A stretch of 64,000 nucleotides of DNA from Mesorhizobium sp. B4-1-4 (GCF_006439395.2 NZ_CP083950.1:2356001-2420000), one strand, 5' to 3'. Counted from the stretch's first letter, positions 9,360 to 20,117 are shown. The notes: generated by a model from the letters alone, not told the origin. Numbers and translations: made by a program.

Positions 9360-9437
9360 GCTCAGGCAGCAAAGGCGGAATTGGCGCTGACGATGCTGCT
9401 GCCCTGGAAAGAGCATTGCTTTCCGGTTGGGCCGTTT

Positions 9438-10217
9438 CTAAGCCGCGTTTTTCAGCGCGGCCGGTTCGTCAGGGCGCAGCGTCAGCACCGATACGCCGGA
9501 AGCTGTAACGGCGACGGTGTGCTCGAACTGCGCGGAAAGCGACCCGTCTCTTGTCAGGACAGTCCAGCCGTCAGCCTCGGTTCTGACAGTCCGTCGGCCT
9601 CGATTGAGCATCGGCTCGATCGTGAAGACCATGCCCTCGCGGAGCACGAGGCCGGTTCCCGGTTTTCCGAAGTGCAGAACCTGCGGTTGCTCATGCATCT
9701 CCCTGCCGATGCCGTGACCGCAATAGTCATGCACCACGGAATAGCCATTTCGCTTGGCATGGCGTTCGATCGCCCAGCCGATGTCTCCGAGCCGTGCGCC
9801 CGGGCGAACAGCCCGGATGCCCATCCACATGGCCTCGTAGGTGGTCTGGACCAGCCTCCCGGCGGCTGGAGTGACCTCGCCAACGAGATAAGTCTTGCTG
9901 GAATCGGCGATATAACCGTTCTTCTCCAGCGTGATGTCAAAATTGACGATATCGCCGTCCCGAAGCACGTCCGATTGCGACGGAATGCCGTGGCAGACCA
10001 CATCGTTCACCGAAGAATTCAACACAAAACCATAGCCATATTGGCCCTTGCTCGCGGGTCGGGCCTGGAGATCGTGAACGATGAAACGCTCGACCATGTC
10101 ATTGATCTGAAGTGTCGACACACCGGCGAGCGAGGTTCGATCCAGCAGCCCGAAGACGGATGCCAGCAGCCGGCCGGATTCGGCGAGCAAGGCCAGTTCC
10201 CGGGGCTGCTTCGTCAT
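9438..10217 (-). CDS. map: Type I methionine aminopeptidase
   Basis: Removes N-terminal methionine from proteins. The 259-residue enzyme keeps all five classical metal-ligand positions (NFDIT and ADSSK aspartates, GHGIG histidine, FTIEPM and QFEHT glutamates) plus the CHGIP histidine, so it should be active. The start MTKQPRELALL at 10217 overlaps by 4 bp (ATGA) the stop of an upstream ParD-like gene. The open frame extends to 10334 but has no homology there. The housekeeping map is probably elsewhere; this copy may be specialised and paired with the antitoxin-like gene. Confidence 0.92.
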   Translation of the reverse strand: MTKQPRELALLAESGRLLASVFGLLDRTSLAGVSTLQINDMVERFIVHDLQARPASKGQYGYGFVLNSSVNDVVCHGIPSQSDVLRDGDIVNFDITLEKNGYIADSSKTYLVGEVTPAAGRLVQTTYEAMWMGIRAVRPGARLGDIGWAIERHAKRNGYSVVHDYCGHGIGREMHEQPQVLHFGKPGTGLVLREGMVFTIEPMLNRGRRTVRTEADGWTVLTRDGSLSAQFEHTVAVTASGVSVLTLRPDEPAALKNAA

Positions 10218-10426
10218 GCTTCGCTGAAAGCCAGTGATTGAGCCGAAACACCTGCGGAACTGAGTTCGCGCTCGATGATCTCCGTGAAACTGAGCGTCGG
10301 ATTGGTCTCGCACAGCATGCCGACCTTGATCCAATAGGCGGCCTGCGCGTTGATCGAACGATACGATACCTTGCTCGCCCTGCGCAGCTGGTCGTGCAAG
10401 TCATCATCAATGTTCACGATGCCCAT
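10214..10426 (-). CDS. ParD-like antitoxin-family protein
   Basis: A 70-residue protein starting MGIVNIDDDLHDQLRRASKV, which resembles the ParD-like ribbon-helix-helix antitoxin family (PF11903 by recollection). Start ATG 10426 is preceded by a strong GGAGGT Shine-Dalgarno (minus strand); the frame continues upstream only as an AT-rich promoter region. Its stop overlaps the map start, so the two genes are translationally coupled. No ParE-type toxin is present: the partner is the aminopeptidase. A palindrome over the predicted transcription start suggests autoregulation. Confidence 0.82.
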   Translation of the reverse strand: MGIVNIDDDLHDQLRRASKVSYRSINAQAAYWIKVGMLCETNPTLSFTEIIERELSSAGVSAQSLAFSEA

Positions 10427-10435
10427 CGGCACCTC

Positions 10436-10486
10436 CATATACGGTTCGTATATGAAGTATATATATAGAGCAACCGAGAAAGCCAA
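10436..10486 (-). promoter_or_regulatory. Promoter and palindromic operator of the parD-like/map operon
   Basis: On the minus strand, TTGGCT (10481-10486) and TATATA (10458-10463) are separated by 17 bp, placing transcription start near 10451. That point falls inside a perfect palindrome CATATACG-N3-CGTATATG at 10436-10454, just upstream of the GGAGGT ribosome site. The arrangement suits an operator for a ribbon-helix-helix repressor. Confidence 0.65.
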
Positions 10487-10643
10487 GGGCGTCGGCCTCA
10501 CCACCGCAAGCCGCTCAACAGGCCCTGACTACAGGCCGGCCGAGCATCGTTGCAGGTCAAAAGATCACGACAAGACGTATGGCCCGAGACGCGCTAAACG
10601 TGTCTCGCTTTCAGGGTCTATCCACCAAGTCTTTGAAGAAATT

Positions 10644-10719
<76 letters not shown>

Positions 10720-10749
10720 ACTCGGCCGGCAAAAACCGGCGTTGGCGGG

Positions 10750-10778
10750 CATATAGCCGCCGATACCGATCCTGTCCA
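10750..10778 (-). promoter_or_regulatory. Predicted promoter of tRNA-Lys
   Basis: Minus-strand -35 TGGACA (10773-10778) and -10 TATATG (10750-10755) are spaced by 17 bp, about 30 bp upstream of the tRNA 5' end. A short GCCGG/CCGGC hairpin lies between promoter and tRNA. Confidence 0.55.
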
Positions 10779-10847
10779 GCCCTGCCGGAATCATTTCCCG
10801 ACAAATCGTACCAAGGGTCTCTCAAACCTCTGGAGAACCTCGGCGCA

Positions 10848-11756
10848 TCACACGAAAAGCTTGCCTTCCGCCACCTTGACCGCGTTGCCGCCGATACGCG
10901 CGGAGGCCAGTTTTCCGCCCTCCACGTTGAGTTCCAGGCGGATGCGCGACGGCCGGCCCATTTCCAGCCCCTGCTCGATCCACAGCTGGGAAATGCCATC
11001 CGTCGGGCCGTCGAAATGCATGATGGCGCCGGCGAAGGCCGCCGCCGCCGAACCGGTCGCCGGGTCTTCATAGGAGGGCGTGCCGGGCACGATCATGCGG
11101 ACATGGAACGCGCTTTCGTGATTCACGGTCTCGCGGCAGTAGACGTACGGGCTGGCGAAGGCCCATTCGCTCTTGCGCGGCGCCAGTTCGGACCAGGCCT
11201 GGTTATCCAGCCTGATCCGACCCGCCGCTTCGAGATTGGCAACCGGAATGGTCACATAGGGCACGCCGGCCGACCAGAACGCGACACGGTGATTCTCGAA
11301 ACCGATCTCATGCGGCGCCAGCCCGAGCGCGGCGCCGATCGCCTGCGGATCGGCGGACAGGTCCAGGGGTTCCGGCAGTTTGGCGAGATCGAACTCGGCG
11401 AAGGTGGCGCCATCATGCTTGCTGACGGCGCAGCGCACCGGTCCGATATTCTCTTCCAGCACGAAAATGCCGGCGCTGCCCTCCCCCTCCAATTCCGTCA
11501 GCGCGATGGCCGACCCGACAGTCGGATGACCGGCGAACGGCATTTCATAGTCGGGTGTGAAAATGCGGATGCGGTTTCTATGCTTGGGGTTGTCCGGCGG
11601 CAGCACGAAAACCGTTTCGGACAGATTGAACTCGCGCGCTATGGCCTGCATCGCGGCCGTGTCCAGGCCTTTGCAATCCAGCACCACGGCCAACGGGTTG
11701 CCGGCCAGTCGCTCGGTCGTAAACACATCGTAAAGCAAGTAATTCCGGGTTTGCAT
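10848..11756 (-). CDS. PhzF-family phenazine biosynthesis-like protein (isomerase/epimerase)
   Basis: A 302-residue member of the PhzF/diaminopimelate epimerase-fold family. Start MQTRNYLLYDVFTTERLAGNPLAVV is typical, the family catalytic glutamate is in REFNLSETVFV, and GHPTVGSAIAL and EDPATGSAAAAFAG follow. The frame stays open to 13826 only because it runs antisense through the macA/macB genes. Outside phenazine producers these proteins have undefined substrates. No phenazine genes are nearby, so I infer a generic isomerase role. Confidence 0.9.
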   Translation of the reverse strand: MQTRNYLLYDVFTTERLAGNPLAVVLDCKGLDTAAMQAIAREFNLSETVFVLPPDNPKHRNRIRIFTPDYEMPFAGHPTVGSAIALTELEGEGSAGIFVLEENIGPVRCAVSKHDGATFAEFDLAKLPEPLDLSADPQAIGAALGLAPHEIGFENHRVAFWSAGVPYVTIPVANLEAAGRIRLDNQAWSELAPRKSEWAFASPYVYCRETVNHESAFHVRMIVPGTPSYEDPATGSAAAAFAGAIMHFDGPTDGISQLWIEQGLEMGRPSRIRLELNVEGGKLASARIGGNAVKVAEGKLFV

Positions 11757-11858
11757 TCCTGCCTCAATCCCAACATGGGCGAAATTTAATTTGATATTTG
11801 AACCGTCAAGCCTGATCTGTGCACGGATAGGGACATTGCGCTTCAATAGGGGTCCGAC

Positions 11859-13151
11859 GTGGACCAGGTTGTCAATCCGCCAAAGACGGAATCGGGTTCC
11901 GCCATCGAGACGGCGCTCGGCCTCGACAGCAAGGGCCGGCGCAAGACGCGCCGCCGCGGCTGGCTCTATGCGCTGCTGACCCTGATCGCGCTGGCCGCCG
12001 GTCTTGGCCTCTACCAGTGGTATGCGGGTACGCCGGCCAGGATCGATTACACCACGGTGCCAGCAGCCAGGGCCGACCTCACCGTCCAGGTGTCGGCGAC
12101 AGGCACGCTGCAGCCGCTCACCCAGGTCGATATCTCCAGCCAGCTCTCCGGCATCATCCGCACAGTCTCGGTCAACGAGAACCAGCAGGTGAAGAAGGGC
12201 GACGTGCTGGCCGCCCTGGACACCGCCAAGCTGCAGGTCCAGATCGAGCGGGCGCAGGCCTCGGCCAAGGCAGCCGCCGCCAACGTCGAGGATGCAAGGG
12301 TGACGCTCGCCGAAAACGAAAGCGCGCTGGTGCGCGCGGCGGCGCTCACCAAGCGTGGCATGGCGACAGACCAGTCGCTGGAGGCGGCGACCGCGACGCG
12401 CGACCGCTCCAAGGCGGCGCTCGACAGCGCCCAGGCCAATCTCGCCATCGCCAACGCGGATCTCAAGTCGCAGCAGACCGATCTTGCCAACAGCACCATC
12501 TACGCGCCGATCGACGGCATCGTGCTGACGCGCTCGGTCGACCCCGGCCAGACGGTTGCCTCCTCGCTGCAGGCGCCGGTGCTGTTCATCATCGCCGCGG
12601 ATCTGAGGAACATGGAACTGGTGGCGGCGGTCGACGAGGCCGATATCGGCGCGGTCAAGCCAGGCCAGCACGCGCGCTTCACCGTCGATGCCTTCCCGGA
12701 CCGGCCATTCGATGCCGAGATCCGCGACATCTCCTATGCCTCGGTCACGACCGATGGCGTCGTCACCTACAATGCGCGGCTCGAGGTCGATAACAACGAG
12801 CTGTTGCTGCGCCCCGGCATGACCGCCACCGTTTCGGTGGTCACAAGGCAAGCCAAGGATGTGCTCACCGTACCCGCAACCGCCTTCCGCTACCGCCCGG
12901 CGCAACAGGGCGCGCGTGGCTGGAGTCTCAGCGATCTGTTCACCGGCCGCATGGGGCGTCCCGGCGGCAATCGCCAGCGTCAGGCGGCCACGGCCCCCAC
13001 TGACGGCTCGCGCACGCTCTATGTGCTGGAGAACGGCCGGCCGCATCCGGTCAACGTCAAGATCGGTTCGACCGATGGCGAACTGACCGAGATCACGTCC
13101 GGCCTTGAGGAAGGCGCGCAGGTGATCACCGCCTCTCAGTTGCGGAGCTAA
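11859..13151 (+). CDS. MacA-like periplasmic adaptor (HlyD/RND-MFP family)
   Basis: A membrane-fusion protein that should link an inner-membrane MacB transporter to an outer-membrane channel. It has 430 residues: a cytosolic tail rich in KGRRKTRRR, one transmembrane helix (LYALLTLIALAAGLGLYQW, about residues 36-54), a lipoyl/barrel-sandwich region (DISSQLSGIIRTV), a helical hairpin around residues 115-200 and a beta-barrel. The GTG start at 11859 is the only reasonable one. macB-type genes follow after 3 bp. A residue stretch near 350-385 is low in complexity. Confidence 0.9.
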   Translation: MDQVVNPPKTESGSAIETALGLDSKGRRKTRRRGWLYALLTLIALAAGLGLYQWYAGTPARIDYTTVPAARADLTVQVSATGTLQPLTQVDISSQLSGIIRTVSVNENQQVKKGDVLAALDTAKLQVQIERAQASAKAAAANVEDARVTLAENESALVRAAALTKRGMATDQSLEAATATRDRSKAALDSAQANLAIANADLKSQQTDLANSTIYAPIDGIVLTRSVDPGQTVASSLQAPVLFIIAADLRNMELVAAVDEADIGAVKPGQHARFTVDAFPDRPFDAEIRDISYASVTTDGVVTYNARLEVDNNELLLRPGMTATVSVVTRQAKDVLTVPATAFRYRPAQQGARGWSLSDLFTGRMGRPGGNRQRQAATAPTDGSRTLYVLENGRPHPVNVKIGSTDGELTEITSGLEEGAQVITASQLRS

Positions 13152-13154
13152 GCC

Positions 13155-13862
13155 GTGGCCATGGCCGCGCCCCTCATCACCTTCGACAAGGTCTGGAAGA
13201 GCTATGGCCAGGGCGAGGCTCGGGTGCACGCGCTGGCCGGCGTCGACCTTGCGATCCGGCGTGGCGAATTCGTCGCCATCATGGGGCCGTCCGGCTCCGG
13301 CAAGTCGACGGCAATGAACATCATCGGCTGCCTCGACACGCCGACGGCCGGAACCTATTCCTTCATGGGCGTCGACGCCGGCCGGCTCGACCGCAACCGC
13401 CGCGCCATGCTGCGCAACCTCTATGTCGGCTTCGTCTTCCAGGGCTACAATCTGCTGGCGCGCACCACCGCGGCGGAGAATGTCGAACTGCCGCTGATCT
13501 ATCGCGGCGTCGCCGCCCGCGAGCGCCGCGACCTCGCCATGCAAGCGCTGGCCCAGGTCGGCCTTGTCGGCCGCGAACACCACACGCCGGCGGAACTCTC
13601 CGGCGGCCAGCAGCAGCGCGTGGCGATCGCGCGCGCCATCGTCACCAGGCCGACGCTGCTCGTCGCCGACGAGCCCACCGGCAACCTCGACACTGCCCGC
13701 ACCCATGAGATCATGGAATTGCTGACGCAGCTGAACAAGGAGCTTGGCCTGACCATCGCCATGGTCACGCATGAGGCCGATGTCGCCGAATACGCCGAAC
13801 GCACAATCCGCTTCCTGGACGGTCACGTCGCCTCCGACACCATGAATCTGGAGACGGCCTGA
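13155..13862 (+). CDS. MacB-type ABC transporter ATP-binding subunit
   Basis: The ATPase of the MacAB/LolCDE class, 235 residues. It has Walker [10 protein letters not shown] (about residues 45-53), Q-loop FVFQGYNLL, the signature [14 protein letters not shown] and Walker [17 protein letters not shown] at 13155 or ATG at 13161 may start it. In enteric MacB the ATPase and permease are fused; here they are separate adjacent genes. Substrate is unknown: macrolide, peptide or lipid export are all possible. Confidence 0.93.
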   Translation: MAMAAPLITFDKVWKSYGQGEARVHALAGVDLAIRRGEFVAIMGPSGSGKSTAMNIIGCLDTPTAGTYSFMGVDAGRLDRNRRAMLRNLYVGFVFQGYNLLARTTAAENVELPLIYRGVAARERRDLAMQALAQVGLVGREHHTPAELSGGQQQRVAIARAIVTRPTLLVADEPTGNLDTARTHEIMELLTQLNKELGLTIAMVTHEADVAEYAERTIRFLDGHVASDTMNLETA

Positions 13863-13864
13863 CC

Positions 13865-15082
13865 ATGATCTGGGAAACCGTCCGCCTCTCGCTTCGTTCC
13901 ATCCGCCGCAACGTGCTGCGCTCGTTCCTGACGCTGCTCGGCATCGTTATCGGCGTGGCCGCCGTCATCGCCATGCTGACCATCGGCTCCGGCACCACGC
14001 AAAAGGTCAAGGCCGATATCTCCAAGCTCGGCAGCAATCTGCTGGTCGTCCGTGCCGGGCGCCCCGCCGGTCCTGGCGGCCCGGGCGGACTTGACCAGGC
14101 GGTGCGTCCGTTGGCCGAGAAGGACTTGGCGGCACTGGTCGCGCATCTCACCGGCGCGCGCGCCATCTCGCCAGCCTCGCAGAAACAGGTGCGCGTCATC
14201 TTCGGCACCGAGAGCCTGACTTCGGGCGTCACCGGCACCGACAGTGCCTATCTCGACGCACGCGACTGGAAGCTGGTGTCCGGCCGCCCCTTCAGCGATT
14301 CCGAAACCCGTTCCGGCACCGGCGTGTGCCTGATCGGCGAGACGGTGCGCCAGCAATTCTTCGGCGCCGGCGATCCCGAGGGCGAGATCATCCGCGTCAA
14401 CCGGACCTCCTGCAAGATCATCGGCCTGCTCGAGCCCAAGGGCTATACCGGCTTCGGCCAGGACCAGGACAATGTCGTTTTGATGCCGCTGCATGCCTAT
14501 CAGCGTCGCATCGCCGGCAACCGCGATATCGACAACATTTATATCGCCGCAGACGATCGCACGCCAACCAGCGAGTTGCAGCCGCGCGTCGAGGACATTT
14601 TGCGTGACGCACGCCGCGTCACGCCCGACCGCGAAAGCGATTTCGCCATCCGCGACATGACGCAGATCGCCGACGCCATGGCCAGCGCCACCACCACCAT
14701 GACCGGCATGCTGGGCGCGGTCGCCGGCGTCAGCCTGTTGGTCGGCGGCATCGGCATCATGAACATCATGCTGGTCTCGGTCACCGAACGCACGCGCGAG
14801 ATCGGCATCAGGCTCGCCATCGGCGCGCATGAAAAGCACATCCTCATCCAGTTCCTGGTCGAGGCCACGGTGCTGTCGCTGCTCGGCGGCATCATCGGCA
14901 TCCTCATCGGCCTGGCACTGGCCGGCCTCGCCTCGGTGACCCTGACCATCCCCTTCGCGCCAAGCCCGGCCGTCATCCTGCTCGCCGTCGGCTTCTCCGC
15001 GCTGATCGGAATGGTGTTCGGCTTCTTTCCGGCGCTACGCGGCGCCAGGCTCGACCCGATCGACGCGCTGCGGCACGAGTAG
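13865..15082 (+). CDS. MacB-type ABC transporter permease (FtsX fold)
   Basis: A 405-residue permease with a first transmembrane helix (VLRSFLTLLGIVIGVAAVIAM), a large periplasmic MacB-PCD domain, and three C-terminal helices beginning TTTMTGMLGAVAGVSLLVGGI and including the conserved ERTREIGIRLAIGA coupling segment. It begins 2 bp after the ATPase stop. Together with the preceding two genes it forms a complete inner-membrane/periplasmic tripartite efflux unit without its own outer-membrane channel. Confidence 0.93.
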   Translation: MIWETVRLSLRSIRRNVLRSFLTLLGIVIGVAAVIAMLTIGSGTTQKVKADISKLGSNLLVVRAGRPAGPGGPGGLDQAVRPLAEKDLAALVAHLTGARAISPASQKQVRVIFGTESLTSGVTGTDSAYLDARDWKLVSGRPFSDSETRSGTGVCLIGETVRQQFFGAGDPEGEIIRVNRTSCKIIGLLEPKGYTGFGQDQDNVVLMPLHAYQRRIAGNRDIDNIYIAADDRTPTSELQPRVEDILRDARRVTPDRESDFAIRDMTQIADAMASATTTMTGMLGAVAGVSLLVGGIGIMNIMLVSVTERTREIGIRLAIGAHEKHILIQFLVEATVLSLLGGIIGILIGLALAGLASVTLTIPFAPSPAVILLAVGFSALIGMVFGFFPALRGARLDPIDALRHE

Positions 15083-15105
15083 AAGGCACCGAGGCCAGGA
15101 CTATC

Positions 15106-15822
15106 CTACTTGCCGCTTTCGAAATGCCACTCGACCAGCGGCTTCATGTGCGGCGCCAGGCCATCCGGAAGGTCGGCGGCATGGCGGATGATCACCGGCC
15201 CCTCGATCTCCGGATCGGTTTCGGTGGCAACGAAGGCCGAGATTCGCCGCGCGATCTCGTCGGCCGGTTCCGTCTGGTGATAGCGGCGGAAGATCACCGT
15301 ACCGCTTGCCGTCGACAGGGCATGGTAGCGCTTGCCTCGTTTGGCATTCGACAGGTCGAGGCCGGTTTCCTCGCGCACCTCGCGGACCATGTTGAAATCG
15401 ACATCGACCCGCCCGTCGCGGAAGTCGAGCGGCTCGAACGAGCCGGCGGCGAAATAGACGCGGCCGGGACTGACCGTTCGCGCGCCCATACGGATCGCCA
15501 CCAGCGCATTGTCGCCGGCCACCAGCATGGCATGGGCATAGGCGTGCTCGGCACCGGAATTCTCGCGCCGCTTACGCCAGAGCATGAAGGTGGAATAGTT
15601 GACCGCATGGCAGCGGCCGACGAGGCGGTTGTCGCCCCAGGCAAGTCGCGAGAGCAACACCACGGTGCCGTCGAACAGCGCCGGATTGGCTGCTATCTCG
15701 CGCTGCCAGTTTTCGGCGATTGCGCATTCATTGTCCCGCGCGAAAGGGTGCGTGCCGGGATCGAGCCGGACGTCGATGGTATCGACCGGCAGGATGACAT
15801 TGCGCGGCAGGTCGAAACTCAT
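15106..15822 (-). CDS. Nudix hydrolase family protein
   Basis: A 238-residue protein with the core of a Nudix box, REVREETGLDL, near residues 150-160. The upstream glycine/glutamate part of the consensus is not evident (DFRDGRVDVDFNMV), so the box is divergent and the substrate cannot be predicted. It lies 21 bp downstream of the endonuclease/exonuclease/phosphatase-family gene on the same strand and is probably cotranscribed with it. Confidence 0.82.
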   Translation of the reverse strand: MSFDLPRNVILPVDTIDVRLDPGTHPFARDNECAIAENWQREIAANPALFDGTVVLLSRLAWGDNRLVGRCHAVNYSTFMLWRKRRENSGAEHAYAHAMLVAGDNALVAIRMGARTVSPGRVYFAAGSFEPLDFRDGRVDVDFNMVREVREETGLDLSNAKRGKRYHALSTASGTVIFRRYHQTEPADEIARRISAFVATETDPEIEGPVIIRHAADLPDGLAPHMKPLVEWHFESGK

Positions 15823-15843
15823 CTATATCAACCCCAGTGCCGC

Positions 15844-16959
15844 CTATCGAACCATGTCCAGTGCGATCGCCACCGGGCAATGGTCGGACGCCTTTGGCCG
15901 GTCCCAGCCGGCGCGTGGGAAGCGCTCGACCTCCTGGCCTGCCGGAAAGATCGTGCGCCAGGGCTGGCCACTGCGGATGATGTCGGGAACGGCGGTGGCA
16001 TTCCTGGCCGCCAGTCCCCTGGAGAGCAGGATATAGTCGAGCTGGCAGAGATGCCGCTCTTCGGGCCCACGGGTATGGTAAAAGGTCCAACGGTTCATTT
16101 CCGGTCGCCGCTCGACGACGTTCTCGCAGAAGCCGCCAGCCGTCAGCACGTCGATGCTGGACCGGGCCTCGTCGACCACCTCGAAACGGTAGCCGCCGAC
16201 ATCATCGCCGGCAATCTTCACCCGCTGGCGGTAATCGTTCATGTCGCCGCAGATCGCCCACCGCTTTGCGGAGGCGTGCTCCTTGCCGAAGCGCTCCTCG
16301 ATGATGCGGCGCACCGCTTGCGCCTCGGCGATGCGGACCGGCATCGTCGCCTCGCGACCGTCGAGCCCGTTGCGGGGCGGCCCCATCGATTTGAAATGGA
16401 CGAGGTAGAGCGTCAATGGGGCACCGCCCACGGTGATGTCGACTTCAAGGCAGTCGCGCCGGAAGATGCGCTCATTGGCCTGCTTGCCGAGCGCCTCGAG
16501 TTCCGGCGTGTGCAGCCCGAACTGCTCGTAGGTGACATAGGCATGGCTGGTCATGCGCACGAATTCGATCGGCTGTCCCTGCGCGGTCTCGTTGCGCATC
16601 ATCACGGCGACGTCGATGCCGCGCGAATCATTGCCTGACGTGGTGTATTTCTGGCGGTAGCCCTGCCCCACCATCTTGAACAGATAGCCGTATTCGAAGG
16701 CCTTAAGCGCCTCGATGTTGTCGACCTCCTGCATGCAGATGATGTCGGCCCGGGTGGCGGCGATCGCCAGCGCCGTCAGCTGGCGCGTGTCGTCTGATTG
16801 CGCGATGGCGCGGGCCTGCTCCAGCATCTTGTACTCGGCCTCGCTCTGGATATCGAACAGCGCCAGCGTCCGATCCTCGTTGAGCTGATTGCGATAGCCG
16901 GAAAAATCGAACCTGTTCATCAGGTTCTCGACATTGAAAGTGGCAAGGCGCAGCGACAT
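15844..16959 (-). CDS. Endonuclease/exonuclease/phosphatase-family protein
   Basis: A 371-residue protein of the DNase I-like superfamily. It shows the metal-binding motifs FNVENL at the N-terminus, CMQEVDN near residue 75, LVHFKSMG in the middle, CGDMNDY near residue 235 and the C-terminal SDHCPVAI. ATG 16959 (MSLRLATFNVENL) is the natural start; the frame continues upstream to 17037 without homology. No signal peptide is visible. The substrate is unknown. Confidence 0.87.
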   Translation of the reverse strand: MSLRLATFNVENLMNRFDFSGYRNQLNEDRTLALFDIQSEAEYKMLEQARAIAQSDDTRQLTALAIAATRADIICMQEVDNIEALKAFEYGYLFKMVGQGYRQKYTTSGNDSRGIDVAVMMRNETAQGQPIEFVRMTSHAYVTYEQFGLHTPELEALGKQANERIFRRDCLEVDITVGGAPLTLYLVHFKSMGPPRNGLDGREATMPVRIAEAQAVRRIIEERFGKEHASAKRWAICGDMNDYRQRVKIAGDDVGGYRFEVVDEARSSIDVLTAGGFCENVVERRPEMNRWTFYHTRGPEERHLCQLDYILLSRGLAARNATAVPDIIRSGQPWRTIFPAGQEVERFPRAGWDRPKASDHCPVAIALDMVR

Positions 16960-17148
16960 GCCGTGACCTTTGCCTGCAAGCGGCGGAGAAAACAAGCTGG
17001 CAGGGCCACAAGCCCAGATCGTTTGGACCTGCGGCATTTCGCGCCATGGTTGACGGAACCTTTCCGTTCATCCGCCGTTCAGACGCAAACATCCACATTG
17101 GCTCCATTCCCAGGGTAGGCGTGGGGCCTGTACCTCTTGGAGAGTGCA

Positions 17149-17703
17149 ATGAACTCGCTCTTTTCTTCCACCATCAAATCCGGGCTGATTGCGCTCGGCA
17201 TTGTCTCCGGCATAACGGCGCCGTCCGCCGCCGGACCGATCCTGCAGCCGGACCTGTCGATTCCCGCCAGCACAGCGGCGCCGACCGTCACGCCGGTCCG
17301 CGAAGACTGGGCGGGCAACAACAACGGAACGTTCAACAACGAATGGAGATGGCGCCGGTCTGGCAACTGGAACCGTGGCAACTGGAACCGCGGCAACTGG
17401 AATCGTGGCGACTGGAACCGCGGCGACAATTGGCGTTGGCGCCATCGCCACTATCGCGGCGGCTACTACGATGATGGCGCGGGTGCCGCAATCCTGGGCC
17501 TTGGCCTGGGGCTCGGCCTTGGCAGCCTGTACAATAACTACGACTATTATGCGCCGCCGCCGCGCCGCTATTATCGCGCGGGCCGGCTTTCGAGTGCCCA
17601 TGTCCGGTGGTGCTATAACAGGTACCGGTCGTATCGCGCTTGGGACAATACGTTCCAGCCCTACAATGGCCCGCGCCAGCAGTGCTGGTCGCCTTATAGG
17701 TGA
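17149..17703 (+). CDS. BA14K family protein with NWNRG repeats
   Basis: A 184-residue exported protein. An N-terminal signal peptide is followed by a repeat region of four [10 protein letters not shown] units, a Gly/Tyr-rich hydrophobic stretch ([12 protein letters not shown]) and the BA14K C-terminal motif [22 protein letters not shown] with QQCWSPYR. The family is named after a Brucella immunogen and is common in Hyphomicrobiales; lectin-like or envelope roles have been proposed. ATG 17149 follows GGAGAG; an in-frame ATG at 17137 lies further upstream. Confidence 0.88.
   Translation: MNSLFSSTIKSGLIALGIVSGITAPSAAGPILQPDLSIPASTAAPTVTPVREDWAGNNNGTFNNEWRWRRSGNWNRGNWNRGNWNRGDWNRGDNWRWRHRHYRGGYYDDGAGAAILGLGLGLGLGSLYNNYDYYAPPPRRYYRAGRLSSAHVRWCYNRYRSYRAWDNTFQPYNGPRQQCWSPYR
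17365..17424 (+). repeat. Four 15-bp tandem coding repeats
   Basis: Four adjacent units of the form AACTGGAACCGYGGC (third unit AATCGT, last unit begins GAC) encode [20 protein letters not shown] inside the BA14K gene. A degenerate fifth unit follows. Confidence 0.9.
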
Positions 17704-17732
17704 GGTGCGACCAAACCGGTCGGGTCGAAATG

Positions 17733-17758
17733 AAACGGCGCCGCGAGGCGCCGTTTTT
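17733..17758 (+). terminator. Rho-independent terminator after the BA14K gene
   Basis: ACGGCGCC-GCGA-GGCGCCGT (17735-17754) is a perfect 8-bp stem with a GNRA-like tetraloop followed by a T run. It lies 30 bp after the stop codon. It can also fold on the other strand and would serve ilvC, whose stop is at 17838. Confidence 0.85.
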
Positions 17759-17837
17759 GGCTTGATATCACCCAGGTCTCTGGCCTGGTCCACCAGCTTG
17801 GTACTGAAGATACCTGCGACCGCGCTAGGCGAAGCCC

Positions 17838-19534
<1,697 letters not shown>

Positions 19535-19575
19535 TACGTTCGTTCCTCGGGCAGGCGGGCTGGCCAGCAGGCCAG

Positions 19576-19593
19576 CCGTACCGTACGTTACGG
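19576..19593. promoter_or_regulatory. Putative TetR operator
   Basis: The 18-mer CCGTACCGTACGTTACGG matches its own reverse complement at 16 of 18 positions. It lies between the divergent tetR (proposed start 19534) and DUF1772 (start 19683) genes, the usual location of a TetR-family operator. Confidence 0.5.
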
Positions 19594-19682
19594 TTCGGCA
19601 TGCTATGGCGTATTGCACCGGACCTTGCAAGCTCTATTTCTATCCGGACGGTTTTCGCTGTCGGCCACCCCTGGGGCGAAGA

Positions 19683-20117
19683 ATGCTGATCGGGTTGCTT
19701 GCCTTGACCATAGCCGCCGTTTTCGCCGGCGCCGCGATCTATGTCAGCGTCGCCGAACAGCCGGCGCGGCTTCGCCTTGATGACGGGGCGCTGCTGCGGG
19801 AATGGCAACCTTCCTACAAGCGCGGCGCAGCGATGCAGGCGTCGATCGCAATCGTCGCCTGCGTCCTTGGTCTTATCGCCTGGTGGCAGACTGGCGGGCA
19901 CGCTTTCCTGGCTGGCGCGATATTGATCATCCTGCCATGGCCATGGACCTTGATCGCGATGATGCCAACCAACAGGGTGTTGGAAGCGATGGATGTCGGC
20001 GCCGACAATCCGCGGGCCAGGCCCCTGATCGTCAAATGGGGCAATCTGCACCTCGTTCGCGTGGCACTCGGCGTGCTGGCGACGCTGGCCTTCGTCTGGG
20101 GCAGTCGTCTGGGCTGA
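19683..20117 (+). CDS. DUF1772 (anthrone oxygenase-like) membrane protein
   Basis: A 144-residue membrane protein with four predicted helices (residues about 2-22, 47-66, 72-90, 120-140). Features such as the early VAEQPARL motif and the central WQPSYKRGAAMQ segment resemble the DUF1772 family, related to anthrone oxygenases and found beside TetR genes. Start ATG 19683 precedes MLIGLLALTIAAVFAGAAIY; the longer open frame from 19425 is antisense to tetR. The substrate is unknown. Confidence 0.7.
   Translation: MLIGLLALTIAAVFAGAAIYVSVAEQPARLRLDDGALLREWQPSYKRGAAMQASIAIVACVLGLIAWWQTGGHAFLAGAILIILPWPWTLIAMMPTNRVLEAMDVGADNPRARPLIVKWGNLHLVRVALGVLATLAFVWGSRLG

Noticed and set aside
6001..9416. Long minus-strand frames opposite cobB, cobS and cobT (519 and 542 codons)
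   Set aside because: They mirror well supported cob genes and show only Arg/Gly/Ala-rich low-complexity translation.
10560..10615. GAGACGCG/CGTGTCTC hairpin downstream of tRNA-Lys as a terminator
   Set aside because: One mismatch and no T run on the minus strand; too weak to call.
11757..13826. Minus-strand open frame of 992 codons whose 5' two thirds lie antisense to macA/macB
   Set aside because: Only the PhzF part (10848-11756) has homology. The rest is a GC-rich antisense frame with compositions typical of shadows.
13865..15082. Lipoprotein LolCDE system instead of MacB
   Set aside because: The adjacent MFP adaptor gene and the periplasmic MacB-PCD-like domain favour MacAB-type efflux.
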